Notes under the pieces: model-generated
The model's database searches: none
What the model was told of the DNA's origin: nothing
The model's input: the letters and a program-made list of their open reading frames with translations, nothing else
In this document: piece by piece, positions 28,232 through 36,689 of the stretch
Position numbering within the stretch: the first letter of the stretch is position 1
Layout: the number at the start of each line of letters is the position of its first letter
From: DATARR01 sp036376245
GTDB taxonomy: Bacteria; Acidobacteriota; Thermoanaerobaculia; Multivoradales; UBA5704
Length of the DNA: 64,000 nucleotides
Assembly: GCA_036376245.1 (NCBI GenBank)
Contig: DASVAS010000035.1
Coordinates: 190,480 to 254,479 of the forward strand
Direction of reading: 5' to 3'
Translations under genes and position numbers: made by a program

Positions 28232-28414
28232 TTACTTCGATTGGTCAGGTTTGTCTCCCAAGTCTTCCGAAGTGCGCGGTTTTGTGAGCGCTTCGTGGAT
28301 CCTGCGCACAACCTGAGCCTGCATCGCCTCCTCGGCAATCATCTTACGCAGCTCAGGATCGTCGCCCGTCAGCCGGTCCAGGATCTCGGTAGCGTCACAA
28401 GTCGTCTTGGCCAT
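28232..28414 (-). CDS. 60-residue protein resembling the N-terminus of XRE-type antitoxins, possibly truncated
   Basis: ATG at 28414 has GAGGAG 5 bases upstream; an upstream in-frame ATG (28426) contains that ribosome site and is not preferred. The product begins MAKTTCDATEILDRLTGDD and continues PELRKMIAEEAMQAQVVRRI. This resembles the N-terminal extension of small XRE antitoxins, which normally goes on into a helix-turn-helix. Here it ends in a short charged tail with no HTH, and the stop codon (TTA on the plus strand at 28232-28234) lies in the tail of a palindromic repeat. It follows the 158-residue protein and NACHT genes on the same strand. Function uncertain. Confidence 0.6.
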   Translation of the reverse strand: MAKTTCDATEILDRLTGDDPELRKMIAEEAMQAQVVRRIHEALTKPRTSEDLGDKPDQSK

Positions 28415-28429
28415 GAGACTCCTCATCGA

Positions 28430-28906
28430 TCAGAGTTGGTCATCGTCCCGCTTTCCCCGCCCAGCCGAAACCTCGCCTGTCACGCTTCCGCCCACCGCGA
28501 CGCCCCCTTCTCCCGCCGCCACCGCGCCCCGCCCCTGGGCGATGGCGCCCGATCCTTGAAGGTACGCCTGGTGGGTCGTGCTCGGGCCCGCGGCATCGAG
28601 GAGCTTCTTCAACTCCGACGCCAGATCGGGGTCGGCTTCGAGGATCTTCGCGAGATGACCGCGCAGTCCCGCGCGAAAGTCGTCGTTTTTCGGATCCTCG
28701 GCGACCTCCTCGGCCGCCGCGAGGGCGCGGGGACTCTCTTCGACGGGCTTGCGAAGCTTTGCCCAGAGTTTCTGGCCGAGCTCGAACGTCTCCTCTCCCA
28801 CCTTTTTCCCGACTGCCTTGACGGCCTCCGTGCCGCCGGTCATCAGATGAGGCAGCACCGGCGCGAGAGCGATCACCAGGGCATCCGCGAGCAGCTTAAG
28901 GTCCAT
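28430..28906 (-). CDS. 158-residue effector-associated-type protein with GSGAIAQ repeat tail
   Basis: N-terminal about 100 residues are predicted helical (MDLKLLADALVIALAPVL, KLWAKLRKPVEESPRALAAA, LAKILEADPDLASELKKLL). The tail from about 115 is a Gly/Ala-rich run of short repeats (YLQGSGAIAQGRGAVAAGEG, then GGVAVGGSVTG) ending in charged residues. The words LQGSGAIAQ recur at residues 24-32 of the NACHT-FGE protein encoded 89 bases upstream. Proteins with such an adaptor plus Gly-repeat layout accompany NACHT/STAND conflict systems. Probably the adaptor or effector-coupling part of the cassette; no catalytic motif is visible. Confidence 0.72.
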   Translation of the reverse strand: MDLKLLADALVIALAPVLPHLMTGGTEAVKAVGKKVGEETFELGQKLWAKLRKPVEESPRALAAAEEVAEDPKNDDFRAGLRGHLAKILEADPDLASELKKLLDAAGPSTTHQAYLQGSGAIAQGRGAVAAGEGGVAVGGSVTGEVSAGRGKRDDDQL

Positions 28907-28995
28907 ACGAGGTCTCCCTTTTTAACTCCTGCGGCTTCGATTCTATCGCGCCGTCTAGCCCCCTCTGGACTCCCCCGCAAGAAGAGTCCAGAGCT

Positions 28996-31665
28996 TCAGA
29001 GATCAGAGGATTCAGAGGCAGAGGAGAATGGGAGCACGACGATACGAAAGCCCATGCGGTCGTTGCGGTGGTCGGGACCGCTCCAGTTGCGGTACGCACA
29101 GCGAGCGTTCTTGGAACTGCTGGAGTACGAGCCGCCCCGCACAATACGGAGGATTTGGCGGTAAGCTTTAGTATCTTCCCGGCCATCTGTCCTCGCGTAG
29201 GGAAAGGATTTTTGGGTACTTCTTGTCCACTCCCAGGTGTTGCCACTCATCTCCTCGCATCTGCAAGGGCTTGCTCCACTTGGGAAGCAACCGACGGCAC
29301 TGATCTCTCCGATTCCGCTCTCACCAACGTTCGCTCGGTCAGGATCAAACTTGTCACCCCAAGGGTACTTCCGCCCGTCGATTCCACGCGCCGCCTTCTC
29401 CCACTCCGCTTCCGATGGTAGGCTGACGCTCCAACCCTCAGCTAGGATTCCCTGCTTGCGCCAGCGTGCCTCCAGCCATCGGCAGAAGGCTAGGGCTTCG
29501 AACCAGCTCACCCAGACCACCGGCTGGTTCCCGGGGCCGCGCAGACTGTCTACGTTTCTCAGCAACTCGCCCGTACCTTTTACATACTCTTGGAACTGAG
29601 CCACCGTAACCGGGTACCGGCCGATCCAGTATTCGTACGGAAGATCGCATTCGTGCGCCGGCCTCTCGGCCGAGGAACCTTCCGGGCCATCGCTCCCCAT
29701 GCGGAACAGCCCGGCGGGGAGGGTGCGGAACTCCATACCGTCTACGGTCATGATCTCACGCCGGGGGTCTCCCACCGCGGCTAGAGTCTTGCCGGCGGCG
29801 GCCCTCCGCGCGGGTTCGACCTGGCCGACAGACCGCATCATGTCGAGGAGGGCAGCGACGACCCTTTCCCGGCAGACAAACGTCACGGCGCCGGGCCCGG
29901 CATCCGCCACAGCCTCGCCCATCCAGATCGCGGCCTCGTCCGGCGAGCCCGGCGCCCGGTCTAGCAGGCCCTCGACCACTTCGCTCGCCGCCTGCTCCCA
30001 CTGATCGATGATTGCCAGGTGGCCAATGGTGAGGAGGACTACCTCGTGCCACGGGGCTTCACCGATGTGTGGCGCCAGGATATCGACCAGGGTGTCGGTT
30101 CCCTCTCTCGCCTTGCGCGCCAGGGCCACCGCCGCCAGGTATTCCTGAAACGTCAGGTGAATGAAGCCATACTGGTGCTCACCGCGGCTTAGCAGGAGTG
30201 ACGAGTGCTCCCGTACGTCCTTCAGGAAGCTTTCGGCGGCGCGGACCGGGTCCGTGTGCCCGCGGCCGGCGCAGAGGGACTCCAGCTTGCGTAGCAGTGG
30301 CCCCTCCTTGACCAGACCGACGCCGGGCGAGACCTCGTGCATCCAGAGGGCGAGCGGTTCCAGGACCTTCATGGTCTCGACCAGGTCCACCTCCCGGCCT
30401 GACCGGCCCGCCAAGCTGCGGGCTAGGTTCCAGTGTTTGAGGAGCGTTTCGACGTAGTTCTTGTAGAGCTCCACCCGGCGGTCCGGAAGCGCGATCCCGC
30501 CGCGCTTCATCAGTGCCAGGATGGTGAGGAGCAGCGGATTCGCAGCCAGTGACCGCACCCCAGGGTTGACGCGAACCGCCTCTAGCAGTTCTCTGTGCTC
30601 CTGTTTGGCCTGGGCTTTTGCCACTTCGGTCTCGCCGCCCACGGCCTTTTCGAGAGCAGCCGTCCACTTACCAAGAAAGGCCTTTATTTCCTTGCCATCG
30701 AAGTCTACTAGGGTGGCTTCCGCCAGTCCCTCTGCGGCTAACCGGACCTCACGATAGCCCACAATCCGGCTCGTCAGGACGAAGCGGTTGCCGCGGCTGC
30801 CAGCCTTGCAGTGTCGCGAGTAGAAGTCCCGTATCCTGTCGACAACCAGATGGCGACGTTCCGCGTCGCGCACCTCATCGAGACCGTCTAGGAGGAGGAG
30901 GGCACTCCCTTGCCGCAGGGACTGGGAGAGCAGGGCGCCGAGGGGGATCTGGATTCCTCTCTCCTCCTCATAATAGCGGGCGATGAAACGGTCGAGGGGG
31001 ACGTCCCCGGCCTCCAGGGCGTTGGCATAAGCGGCGATAGGGAGGAGGATGGGCAGCCTTCCGCCCAAGCCCAGGGTTTCTCCCTGGCCGGAGGCGAGGT
31101 TCAGGACCAGGAACTTGAGAAAGGTGGTCTTGCCGGCGCCGGGATCTCCCAGGAGTACCAAGCCGTCATGCTTCTGGAGGAGGTCCAGAACCGGCATGGA
31201 CCTGGAAAGGCGCTCTCCCATATCCAGTTCCTCCTCCACGTCCGGCCTCCGTCCGGCCACACAGAGCTGACGAGCCCAGGTCTCTCCTTTTGGAGTATGT
31301 AGACGGGCGTGGAGCGGAACGTACATCTCCAGCAGGGGCAGCTTGAGGGCGACGCGGTCCGAGATGCCCATGCCCCGGAGGTCGAGGTACTGGTAGGAGT
31401 CCACCAGGTATTGGAGATAGCCCCGGGCGGCCTCTTTCAGGTCGGGTGGTGGCGGACCGAAGCCGAGCCGGCGCAGGAACGCCTCGGCCTCGGCGGGCTG
31501 GACGTGAAAGTTGTTGACGATGTCGTGCCCCGCCGACTGCCCGTACGCTCCAGACGCCACGCCGTGGGACTGGGCGATGGCGCCCGAGCCCTGGAGCTTG
31601 GCCTCAAGGGCAGCCACCTGGGCACGGAGGCGCTCGATCTCGCTTGCGGAATCAGGGTCGGTCAT
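28996..31665 (-). CDS. NACHT-type STAND NTPase with C-terminal FGE/lectin-fold sensor
   Basis: An 889-residue protein. A short coiled coil (IERLRAQVAALEAKL) and Gly-rich LQGSGAIAQSHGVASGAYGQ open it. The NACHT NTPase has Walker A GDPGAGKTT (173-181), Walker B LLLLDGLDEV (256-265) and sensor SRIVGYRE. A helical region of about 350-630 includes YGFIHLTFQEYLAAVAL, typical after NACHT. The FGE domain (about 635-884) contains FRMGSDGPEG, YWIGRYPVTVAQF, LPSEAEWEKAARG, KYPWGDKFDPDRANV, MSGNTWEWTRS, IVRGGSYSSSS, YRNWSGPDHRNDRMGFR. The catalytic Cys pair of true FGE is not preserved, so it is likely a recognition module in the C-type-lectin fold. NLR-like STAND proteins are known in phage defence and regulated death. 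First gene of a three-gene minus-strand cassette. Confidence 0.92.
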   Translation of the reverse strand: MTDPDSASEIERLRAQVAALEAKLQGSGAIAQSHGVASGAYGQSAGHDIVNNFHVQPAEAEAFLRRLGFGPPPPDLKEAARGYLQYLVDSYQYLDLRGMGISDRVALKLPLLEMYVPLHARLHTPKGETWARQLCVAGRRPDVEEELDMGERLSRSMPVLDLLQKHDGLVLLGDPGAGKTTFLKFLVLNLASGQGETLGLGGRLPILLPIAAYANALEAGDVPLDRFIARYYEEERGIQIPLGALLSQSLRQGSALLLLDGLDEVRDAERRHLVVDRIRDFYSRHCKAGSRGNRFVLTSRIVGYREVRLAAEGLAEATLVDFDGKEIKAFLGKWTAALEKAVGGETEVAKAQAKQEHRELLEAVRVNPGVRSLAANPLLLTILALMKRGGIALPDRRVELYKNYVETLLKHWNLARSLAGRSGREVDLVETMKVLEPLALWMHEVSPGVGLVKEGPLLRKLESLCAGRGHTDPVRAAESFLKDVREHSSLLLSRGEHQYGFIHLTFQEYLAAVALARKAREGTDTLVDILAPHIGEAPWHEVVLLTIGHLAIIDQWEQAASEVVEGLLDRAPGSPDEAAIWMGEAVADAGPGAVTFVCRERVVAALLDMMRSVGQVEPARRAAAGKTLAAVGDPRREIMTVDGMEFRTLPAGLFRMGSDGPEGSSAERPAHECDLPYEYWIGRYPVTVAQFQEYVKGTGELLRNVDSLRGPGNQPVVWVSWFEALAFCRWLEARWRKQGILAEGWSVSLPSEAEWEKAARGIDGRKYPWGDKFDPDRANVGESGIGEISAVGCFPSGASPCRCEEMSGNTWEWTRSTQKSFPYARTDGREDTKAYRQILRIVRGGSYSSSSKNARCAYRNWSGPDHRNDRMGFRIVVLPFSSASESSDL

Positions 31666-31694
31666 AGTTCTATTACTTTGTCAGATTGTGAGAA

Positions 31695-31773
31695 CCCTGG
31701 GAGCGCCGGCGTCCCGCCGGCAACTTACTAGTTTTTAGTTTGTTGGCCGGCGGGACGCCGGCGGTCCCAGGGG
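31695..31773. repeat. Long palindromic repeat, full copy
   Basis: Left arm CCCTGGGAGCGCCGGCGTCC and onward (31695-31721); right arm GCCGGCGGGACGCCGGCGGTC and onward (31746-31773). The two arms mismatch at one base pair (GAGC against GGTC), and the right arm matches the solo arm at 28200 exactly instead. It lies between the NACHT gene start and the phosphatase stop. Confidence 0.9.
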
Positions 31774-31778
31774 GGGCT

Positions 31779-33734
31779 TCAGGAGGCGCTGCGGTTGCCC
31801 CACCGCATCACCATCAGCGTCTGGTCGTCCCCGACCGGCACTCCCTGGGTGTGGCCCGCCACCGCGTGCAGCAGGCGGTCCCGGATCGCCGCCGCGCTCT
31901 CTCCCTCCGCGCCGGCGAGGACCCGCTTCACGTTCTCGTAGCCGAACGGCTCTTCGGTCGCGTTGGTGGCTTCGATCAGGCCGTCCGAGAGGAAGACCAC
32001 GGAATCCCCCGGCTGAAGCTGGACCTCCGCGCGGGCGTAGGAGCGGCCCAGCCCACCCAGGGCGGAGCTGGGGAGGACGATCTCCTCGACCTCGGCGCCG
32101 CGCACCACGTAGGTGGGCGGATGGCCGGCGTTGATCAGGCGGAGGACGCCGGTCCGCAGGTCGAAGAGGCCCAGGGTGGCGGTGACGAAGAAGCGGCGCT
32201 CCCGGTTCGAGCGCACGACGGTGTCCAGACGGGCCAGGATCTCCTCCGGCTCGCGCGTCTCCTCGACCAGGATCAGCAGGGCGGACTTGATCATCGCCAT
32301 CCGCAGGCCGCTGGAGAGGCCGTGGCCGGAGACGTCGGCGATCACCACGGCGAGCTCGTGGTCCGAGAGGCGCAGGACGTCGAAGTAGTCGCCGCCGATG
32401 GCCGCGCTGGGCTCGAACAGGGTGGCGAACTCGATGCCGCCGCCGGCCGGCAGGTTGCTCGGCAGCAGGCTTTTCTGGAGGTTGCGGGCCAGCTCCAGCT
32501 CCTTCTCCAGCAGCTCCTTCTGGGCCGAGGTCTCCACCAGCGTCTCCAGGTTGGCGGCCATTTCGTTGAAGGACCGCTGGAGGTCGCCGACCTGATCGCG
32601 CCGCCGCACCCAGATGCGGGTGCTGAAGTCCCCCTCGCGGATGGCTTCCGTGGCGCGGCTCATCCGGTTCACCGCGCTGGAGAGGCCGACGATCATCACG
32701 ATCGCCATCAGGGCCGCCGCGGCGTAGACCCAGAAGAGCAGGCCGGCCACCAGGAACAGGAGGCCCCAGGCCAGAGCGTCGATCTCGGCGGCGCTGGAGA
32801 AGAGGTGGCGGAGGACCGTCCGGGGCGTGCTGTTCAGGTTGGCCGCCACATACTCCGCCGACAGCTTACCGGTCGTGAGGTCCCAGAGAGAGCCGGAGAG
32901 CTCGCCCCACCAGAGCCGGGGATCGTCCCAGAACTTCTCGCCGGCGGAGAAGCTCTTGAAGAACTTCGCGGCTTCAGCGGCCTGCTGGCCCTCGCGGACG
33001 TACTGGACAGGGACCTTGCGGCCGCGGATCTCCAGGCTGACGACGTCGAGGTTGGGATCGTCCGAGCGGAAGAGCTCGACCCAGACCTGGGCGCGGCGGC
33101 TGATCTCCGGATCGAGAGGGGACAGATACAGCGCCACGACCCCCACTCCGTCCCGGGACGCCGCCGCCGCCAGCGTCGGCCGGCCGCGCTGCAAGGAGAC
33201 GAAGCGGGGAACCACCTCCCAGCGGGGGCCGCTGGTCTGTTCCTTTCGGGACTCCAGCCAGGCCGGCCAGGACTCGGGGAGCCGGGGATCGCCGGCGATT
33301 CTCTTCCCTTGCCGGTAATAGGCGAAGGCGACGTCCGGATTCGCCGCCGCCCGGGGCGGACCGGACGCGGCGAGCGTGTCCAGGCGGGCCCAGGTCATGG
33401 CGTTCAGCTCCGTCTGGAGGGACTGCACGGCGTCGCGGTACAGGTGGCCCATGAAGAAGCCGGCGAGGATGTAGGCGGAGACCGTCAGGAGGAGCAGGGC
33501 CAGGGGGATCGGCAGCACGCCGAGGAGGAAGTAGGAGAAGGCCAGCCGGCGTCCCACCTTCCAGAGAAAGGCATGGTAGGCGCGCCAGAGCAGCCAGGGG
33601 ACGAGGATGACCCCGGCGGCCAGCAGCGTGAATTTGGCGAGGGCGCTGACGTAGGGAATGCCCGCGAGGGCGAAGAGACCCAGCCCGGCGAGCAGGGCGG
33701 CGAGGATCGCGAGTCGGCGGAAGCGTTCTTTCAC
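31779..33734 (-). CDS. SpoIIE/RsbU-type PP2C phosphatase with HAMP domain
   Basis: A 651-residue inner-membrane protein. Three helices occur near the N-terminus (about 8-26, 33-52, 66-93). An extracytoplasmic sensor region follows, then another hydrophobic stretch (about 300-335, FLVAGLLFWVYAAAALM). A HAMP domain (SRATEAIREGDFSTRIWVRRR) leads into a PP2C catalytic domain with IGGDYFDVLRL, VVIADVSGHGLSSGLRMA, LINAGHPPTYV and FLSDGLIEATN. These phosphatases dephosphorylate STAS-domain anti-anti-sigma proteins. No rsbV/rsbW-type partner is adjacent. The stop lies 6 bases from the palindromic repeat. Confidence 0.94.
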   Translation of the reverse strand: MKERFRRLAILAALLAGLGLFALAGIPYVSALAKFTLLAAGVILVPWLLWRAYHAFLWKVGRRLAFSYFLLGVLPIPLALLLLTVSAYILAGFFMGHLYRDAVQSLQTELNAMTWARLDTLAASGPPRAAANPDVAFAYYRQGKRIAGDPRLPESWPAWLESRKEQTSGPRWEVVPRFVSLQRGRPTLAAAASRDGVGVVALYLSPLDPEISRRAQVWVELFRSDDPNLDVVSLEIRGRKVPVQYVREGQQAAEAAKFFKSFSAGEKFWDDPRLWWGELSGSLWDLTTGKLSAEYVAANLNSTPRTVLRHLFSSAAEIDALAWGLLFLVAGLLFWVYAAAALMAIVMIVGLSSAVNRMSRATEAIREGDFSTRIWVRRRDQVGDLQRSFNEMAANLETLVETSAQKELLEKELELARNLQKSLLPSNLPAGGGIEFATLFEPSAAIGGDYFDVLRLSDHELAVVIADVSGHGLSSGLRMAMIKSALLILVEETREPEEILARLDTVVRSNRERRFFVTATLGLFDLRTGVLRLINAGHPPTYVVRGAEVEEIVLPSSALGGLGRSYARAEVQLQPGDSVVFLSDGLIEATNATEEPFGYENVKRVLAGAEGESAAAIRDRLLHAVAGHTQGVPVGDDQTLMVMRWGNRSAS

Positions 33735-33807
33735 GGAAGATCGGGCGGGTCCGCGGCACGGCGTCCCCGAAAGCCATTACGACACGGGGAGGTCAAAGTT
33801 TCCCGGA

Positions 33808-33880
33808 GGACCCTCACCACCCCGGCCCTCCTCTCCCGACCCCTCCCTCCCTCGCCTCACCGGGAGAGGAGGGAGGTCCC
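33808..33880. repeat. CCTCACCC-family palindromic repeat, short copy
   Basis: GGACCCTCACC opens and GGGAGGTCCC closes the element, with a CCTCTCCCG/CGGGAGAGG hairpin in the middle. It lies in the divergent gap between the phosphatase and the ferritin-like gene. Confidence 0.75.
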
Positions 33881-33991
33881 GGGTTGGACAACCCGCCCAA
33901 CTTCCATAGAATTGCCCCGCCTTCCCCGAGCGGGCGTTGCTTCCCACGGGTGCCAGGGCATCTTAGCGCGAACCAGGAGAGGAGAGACATC

Positions 33992-34435
33992 GTGTCGAGG
34001 ATCCCGCGTCACCAGGAGCACCTGAAGACCGCGTTCACCGCCGAGGCCGCCAGCGCGGCCCGCTTCCGGGCCTATGCCGTCCACGCCGAGAAGGAGGGGT
34101 TGCCGAACCTCGCCCGGCGCTACCAGCGCCTTGCCGCCGAGAAGGACGCCCTGGCGATCGACCTGCTCGTCGCCTCCGAGCAGGTCCGCGGCGCCGACGC
34201 CGACCTCGGCAACGCCATCTCCGAGGAGCGCTTCGAGAACGACATCCTCTATCCCAAGATGATCCGCGACGTGGATCAGGAGACCGCGAACGCCTTCCTG
34301 CGGGTGGTCAACGCCCAGAAGGAGCATCTGCGGAATCTCGAAGCTCTCCGCGAGGAAGCCAACGCGGCGCAGGGCGACGTTGCCCTTCCCAAGGAGGTCG
34401 ACCGCGGAACGGCGCCCTCCGCCCCCGAGTCGTAG
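33992..34435 (+). CDS. Rubrerythrin-like ferritin-fold protein
   Basis: A 147-residue protein from GTG 33992 behind AGGAGAGGAGA; the longer upstream frame has no family similarity. Helices contain the di-iron type motifs FTAEAASAARFRAYAVHAEKE (Glu), AEKDALAIDLL (Glu with downstream positions), ENDILYPKMI and AQKEHLRNLEAL (E-x-x-H style). Rubrerythrin-family proteins reduce peroxide using a di-iron site. The C-terminal rubredoxin domain of full rubrerythrin is absent. The gene stands alone before a long non-coding stretch. Iron ligands look incomplete, so activity is not certain. Confidence 0.75.
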   Translation: MSRIPRHQEHLKTAFTAEAASAARFRAYAVHAEKEGLPNLARRYQRLAAEKDALAIDLLVASEQVRGADADLGNAISEERFENDILYPKMIRDVDQETANAFLRVVNAQKEHLRNLEALREEANAAQGDVALPKEVDRGTAPSAPES

Positions 34436-34707
34436 GCCGCCCGCCTTCCTCGGCGGACCGTCCGCCTTCCCCGGCGGGCCGTCCGCCCCGATCTCGCCGC
34501 GACCTCGCGACGGTTCTCTTCCGCGCAGTAAGGTCTGGAGGAGAACCGCGACGCTTCGGAGGTCGCCAGTTTCCTTCTTTCTCCCTCGCGCCACGGCTCG
34601 CGGTAGCCGCCGATCGCTCGGCGCGAGCTCGCCGAGCCTTCAATTGCCGCGCGCGAAGGCTTCCAGGAGTCGGCGGAAGGTCGCGCGTCCTCCCGCGAGA
34701 GATTTTA
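34436..34707. other. Non-coding stretch with GC-rich hairpins
   Basis: No convincing gene. Near 34440-34495 two short direct repeats based on GCCTTCC-CGGCGG-CCGTCC occur. A hairpin GCTCGGCG/CGCCGAGC spans 34616-34637 with a 6-base loop and no T run, so it is at most a weak terminator for the ferritin-like gene. Confidence 0.5.
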
Positions 34708-35022
34708 TGCCGCGAGTTACGCGTAACGGACGGCTGGCGACTCCCCAAATGCCGCGCATGAGCGTCAACTTGCGGCAAATGAAGACCAACTCGCGGCATT
34801 TGTGGGCTCGCGCGCGGCATTTCTCGGCAAACTTGCGGTATTTGAAGGCTGGCGCGCGGCATTTGTCTGTAAGTGCGCGGTATTTTTAGCTTTACGCGCG
34901 GCATCTACAGGCTCGTGCGCGGTATCTGAAGCTCCGCGCGCGGCATATTTTCCGGGGCGCGCGGCATTTCAAGGAGGAGAGAGCGGCCGCAGGGGGAACT
35001 TCGCGGCATTCTGGGGCTGACG
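34708..35022. repeat. 21-bp periodic array (core word CGCGGCATT)
   Basis: The word CGCGGCAT, or variants such as CGCGGTAT, TGCGGCAA and TGCCGCGC, recurs at 34708, 34750, 34771, 34792, 34813, 34834, 34855, 34876, 34897, 34918, 34939, 34960, 34981 (weak) and 35002. Spacing is exactly 21 bases throughout (34729 is unreadable). The 8-9 core bases are conserved and the other 12 vary, with a loose GGCT near the middle. 21 bases equal two helical turns and also seven codons; the minus strand would encode MPR-x4 heptads and the plus strand RH-x5 heptads. No ribosome site supports either frame. Confidence 0.9.
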
Positions 35023-35104
35023 GGAGGACTGTCTTGGCTACGCGTCGGTGCGCCCGGAGATGGCGGCGTGCCCGCTTTACTTACGGGGTCTTTCGCCAAC
35101 TGTA

Positions 35105-35139
35105 ACGGCCCCTCTGCTTACCAGCGGCAGAAGGGCCGT
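35105..35139 (-). terminator. Hairpin after the 509-residue gene
   Basis: ACGGCCC-C-TCTGC pairs with GCAGA-A-GGGCCGT around a 9-base loop, about 9 bases beyond the stop codon of the minus-strand gene at 35148. It is a strong stem, but only a short T stretch follows on the minus strand. Confidence 0.55.
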
Positions 35140-35147
35140 CCCCTGTC

Positions 35148-36677
35148 TCATCCTCCGACGGAGAAGGTCGTCCCGATGAACACCCGAAAGATGAGGTCGC
35201 TTGTCTCCGTGTTGTACCCGAAGTCCAACCCGCCGTTGAGTCCGTTGGGCTTCTGGCTGACCATGTGTTGCAGGGCGTACAGGATCAGGTGCGGTTCGAA
35301 GGCATCGTCGTCGCTTGAGTAGCTGATCTTCGCCACCCCTCCAAAGCGTTGAGCGGCGCCAAAGAAACGCCGTCCTTGTGCTTCAAACAGATCGAACTCC
35401 CGTTCCTCGGGTCCCTTGAGGGAGGTGGTGGAACAAACCTCCAATCCGTTCGATCCCGTGGGAACGCAGACTTGCTGCTTCTTGCTGGGTTTGAAGCGCC
35501 GGATCCTCGATCCACCCGCGGTCCAGAGCGTTTGACCCGTGAAGTAGCTCACGTTGACGCCGGCTTGAAATGCCCTCTCGTCTTGCGTCACCTCCGTGAG
35601 TGTGCCCTGATCCAAGAAGGTGAAGCTGGGCTTGGCTGTCTTGTACTCAAGGGTGACGAACCATTCCCGGAAGGAGTTCAACTCGGCGATGCTGCTGCGG
35701 AACGCTCCCCACTCGCCTTCCGGATCGCTTTGTTCCAGGTCCGTGATGAGCTTCGTAGCCTCGGAAATCGTGCACTCGTTTGGTACGGCTCCACCTCCGG
35801 GCGTGAGAAGGGGAGCGAAATCCAGGGTCGTGTACTCCGTACAGATTGGATCGATGAGCTTCTTGAGCTGTTCATCAACCCACGCTAGATGCTTTCCTTG
35901 CTCCCACGGTCCTCCGGCTTGAATGGCCTCCGGCTTAACTTTACCCGAGGACTTGACCCGGCGGTCGAGTTCCTCCTTGAGTTCGCCAGGACTGGCAGGA
36001 CAGGGCGTGTTATACGGGGTGTTGACCAAGAGCTCCTTCCGAAGGCCCTGGGTGTGAAAGAGATCGTCAACGAGGTAGGCATTGGCGGCCGCGCATACCT
36101 GCTCAAGAGCCGCTAGCGCACGTTTTGAGAAATCTTCGCCAACGCATCTGAGCACGTCGAAGTCGCAGGCCGTGCGGAACCATTCTCCCTCTTTCATGCC
36201 GGTGGGACAGTCCTGCCTCTGTAACTGCTCGGTGGTGAGTGCCACTTTACGTTTGGAAGTCTGCCTGGAGAGAAGCTTTTCATTGATCTGGTTGCAGGCG
36301 TTCTTAAGCGTAGGCCGAGTCTCGTCTTTGGCACGTATATGGCTCCATGTAGCGAAAATCCTGGCTTCGGAGCCGGCTCCCAAACTGTCGATAGACAGCA
36401 ATTCAGCTTCTTCCTGAGTCTTCTCGTCAAATGGGCTGGCGACTTCGAGACCCAGGCTCCAGTCTTCCCCAAAGTCAAGCACCCCGCGTCCTACGACTTT
36501 GTTATCACCATCTTCGGAGGTAAGGAATGCGGTGACGGCGTTGCCCGGAGGAAGGGTCGCATCGGGTATCGGTTCCGCTCTGGCGGCGCGGTTGGAGGCC
36601 TCTTGGGAGTATCCTGTGGCGGACGAGATCAGAAATCCCACTATAGCCATTAGTAGCGTTGATTTTAGGTGGCGCAT
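35148..36677 (-). CDS. Exported protein of unknown function, possible outer-membrane beta-barrel end
   Basis: A 509-residue protein. ATG at 36677 is preferred because AAAGGA lies 8 bases upstream; an in-frame ATG 9 bases earlier overlaps that site. A signal peptide (HLKSTLLMAIVGFLISSATGYSQ) is clear. The middle contains several cysteines (CNQIN, RQDCPTG, RTACDFDVLRCVG). The last 150 residues alternate polar and aromatic residues (WFVTLEYKTAKPSFTF, FQAGVNVSYFTGQTLW, GGLDFGYNTETSDLIFRVFI), which fits beta-barrel strands. No family is recognised. Visibly more A/T-rich than its neighbours. It follows the 138-residue gene by 12 bases, so they form an operon. Confidence 0.75.
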   Translation of the reverse strand: MRHLKSTLLMAIVGFLISSATGYSQEASNRAARAEPIPDATLPPGNAVTAFLTSEDGDNKVVGRGVLDFGEDWSLGLEVASPFDEKTQEEAELLSIDSLGAGSEARIFATWSHIRAKDETRPTLKNACNQINEKLLSRQTSKRKVALTTEQLQRQDCPTGMKEGEWFRTACDFDVLRCVGEDFSKRALAALEQVCAAANAYLVDDLFHTQGLRKELLVNTPYNTPCPASPGELKEELDRRVKSSGKVKPEAIQAGGPWEQGKHLAWVDEQLKKLIDPICTEYTTLDFAPLLTPGGGAVPNECTISEATKLITDLEQSDPEGEWGAFRSSIAELNSFREWFVTLEYKTAKPSFTFLDQGTLTEVTQDERAFQAGVNVSYFTGQTLWTAGGSRIRRFKPSKKQQVCVPTGSNGLEVCSTTSLKGPEEREFDLFEAQGRRFFGAAQRFGGVAKISYSSDDDAFEPHLILYALQHMVSQKPNGLNGGLDFGYNTETSDLIFRVFIGTTFSVGG

Positions 36678-36689
36678 TGGGAGCATCCT

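Noticed and set aside
25263..31773. Insertion sequence ends
   Set aside because: The palindromic repeats carry no transposase and no clear target duplication; they belong to a dispersed repeat family.
34308..34904. Minus-strand heptad-repeat protein in the 21-bp array
   Set aside because: No ribosome site, and the frame continues as arbitrary sequence into and beyond the array. The 21-bp phase alone would give heptads in every open frame.
34708..35022. CRISPR array
   Set aside because: The conserved part is only 8-9 bases with 12-base filler, far below CRISPR repeat and spacer sizes, and no cas gene is near.
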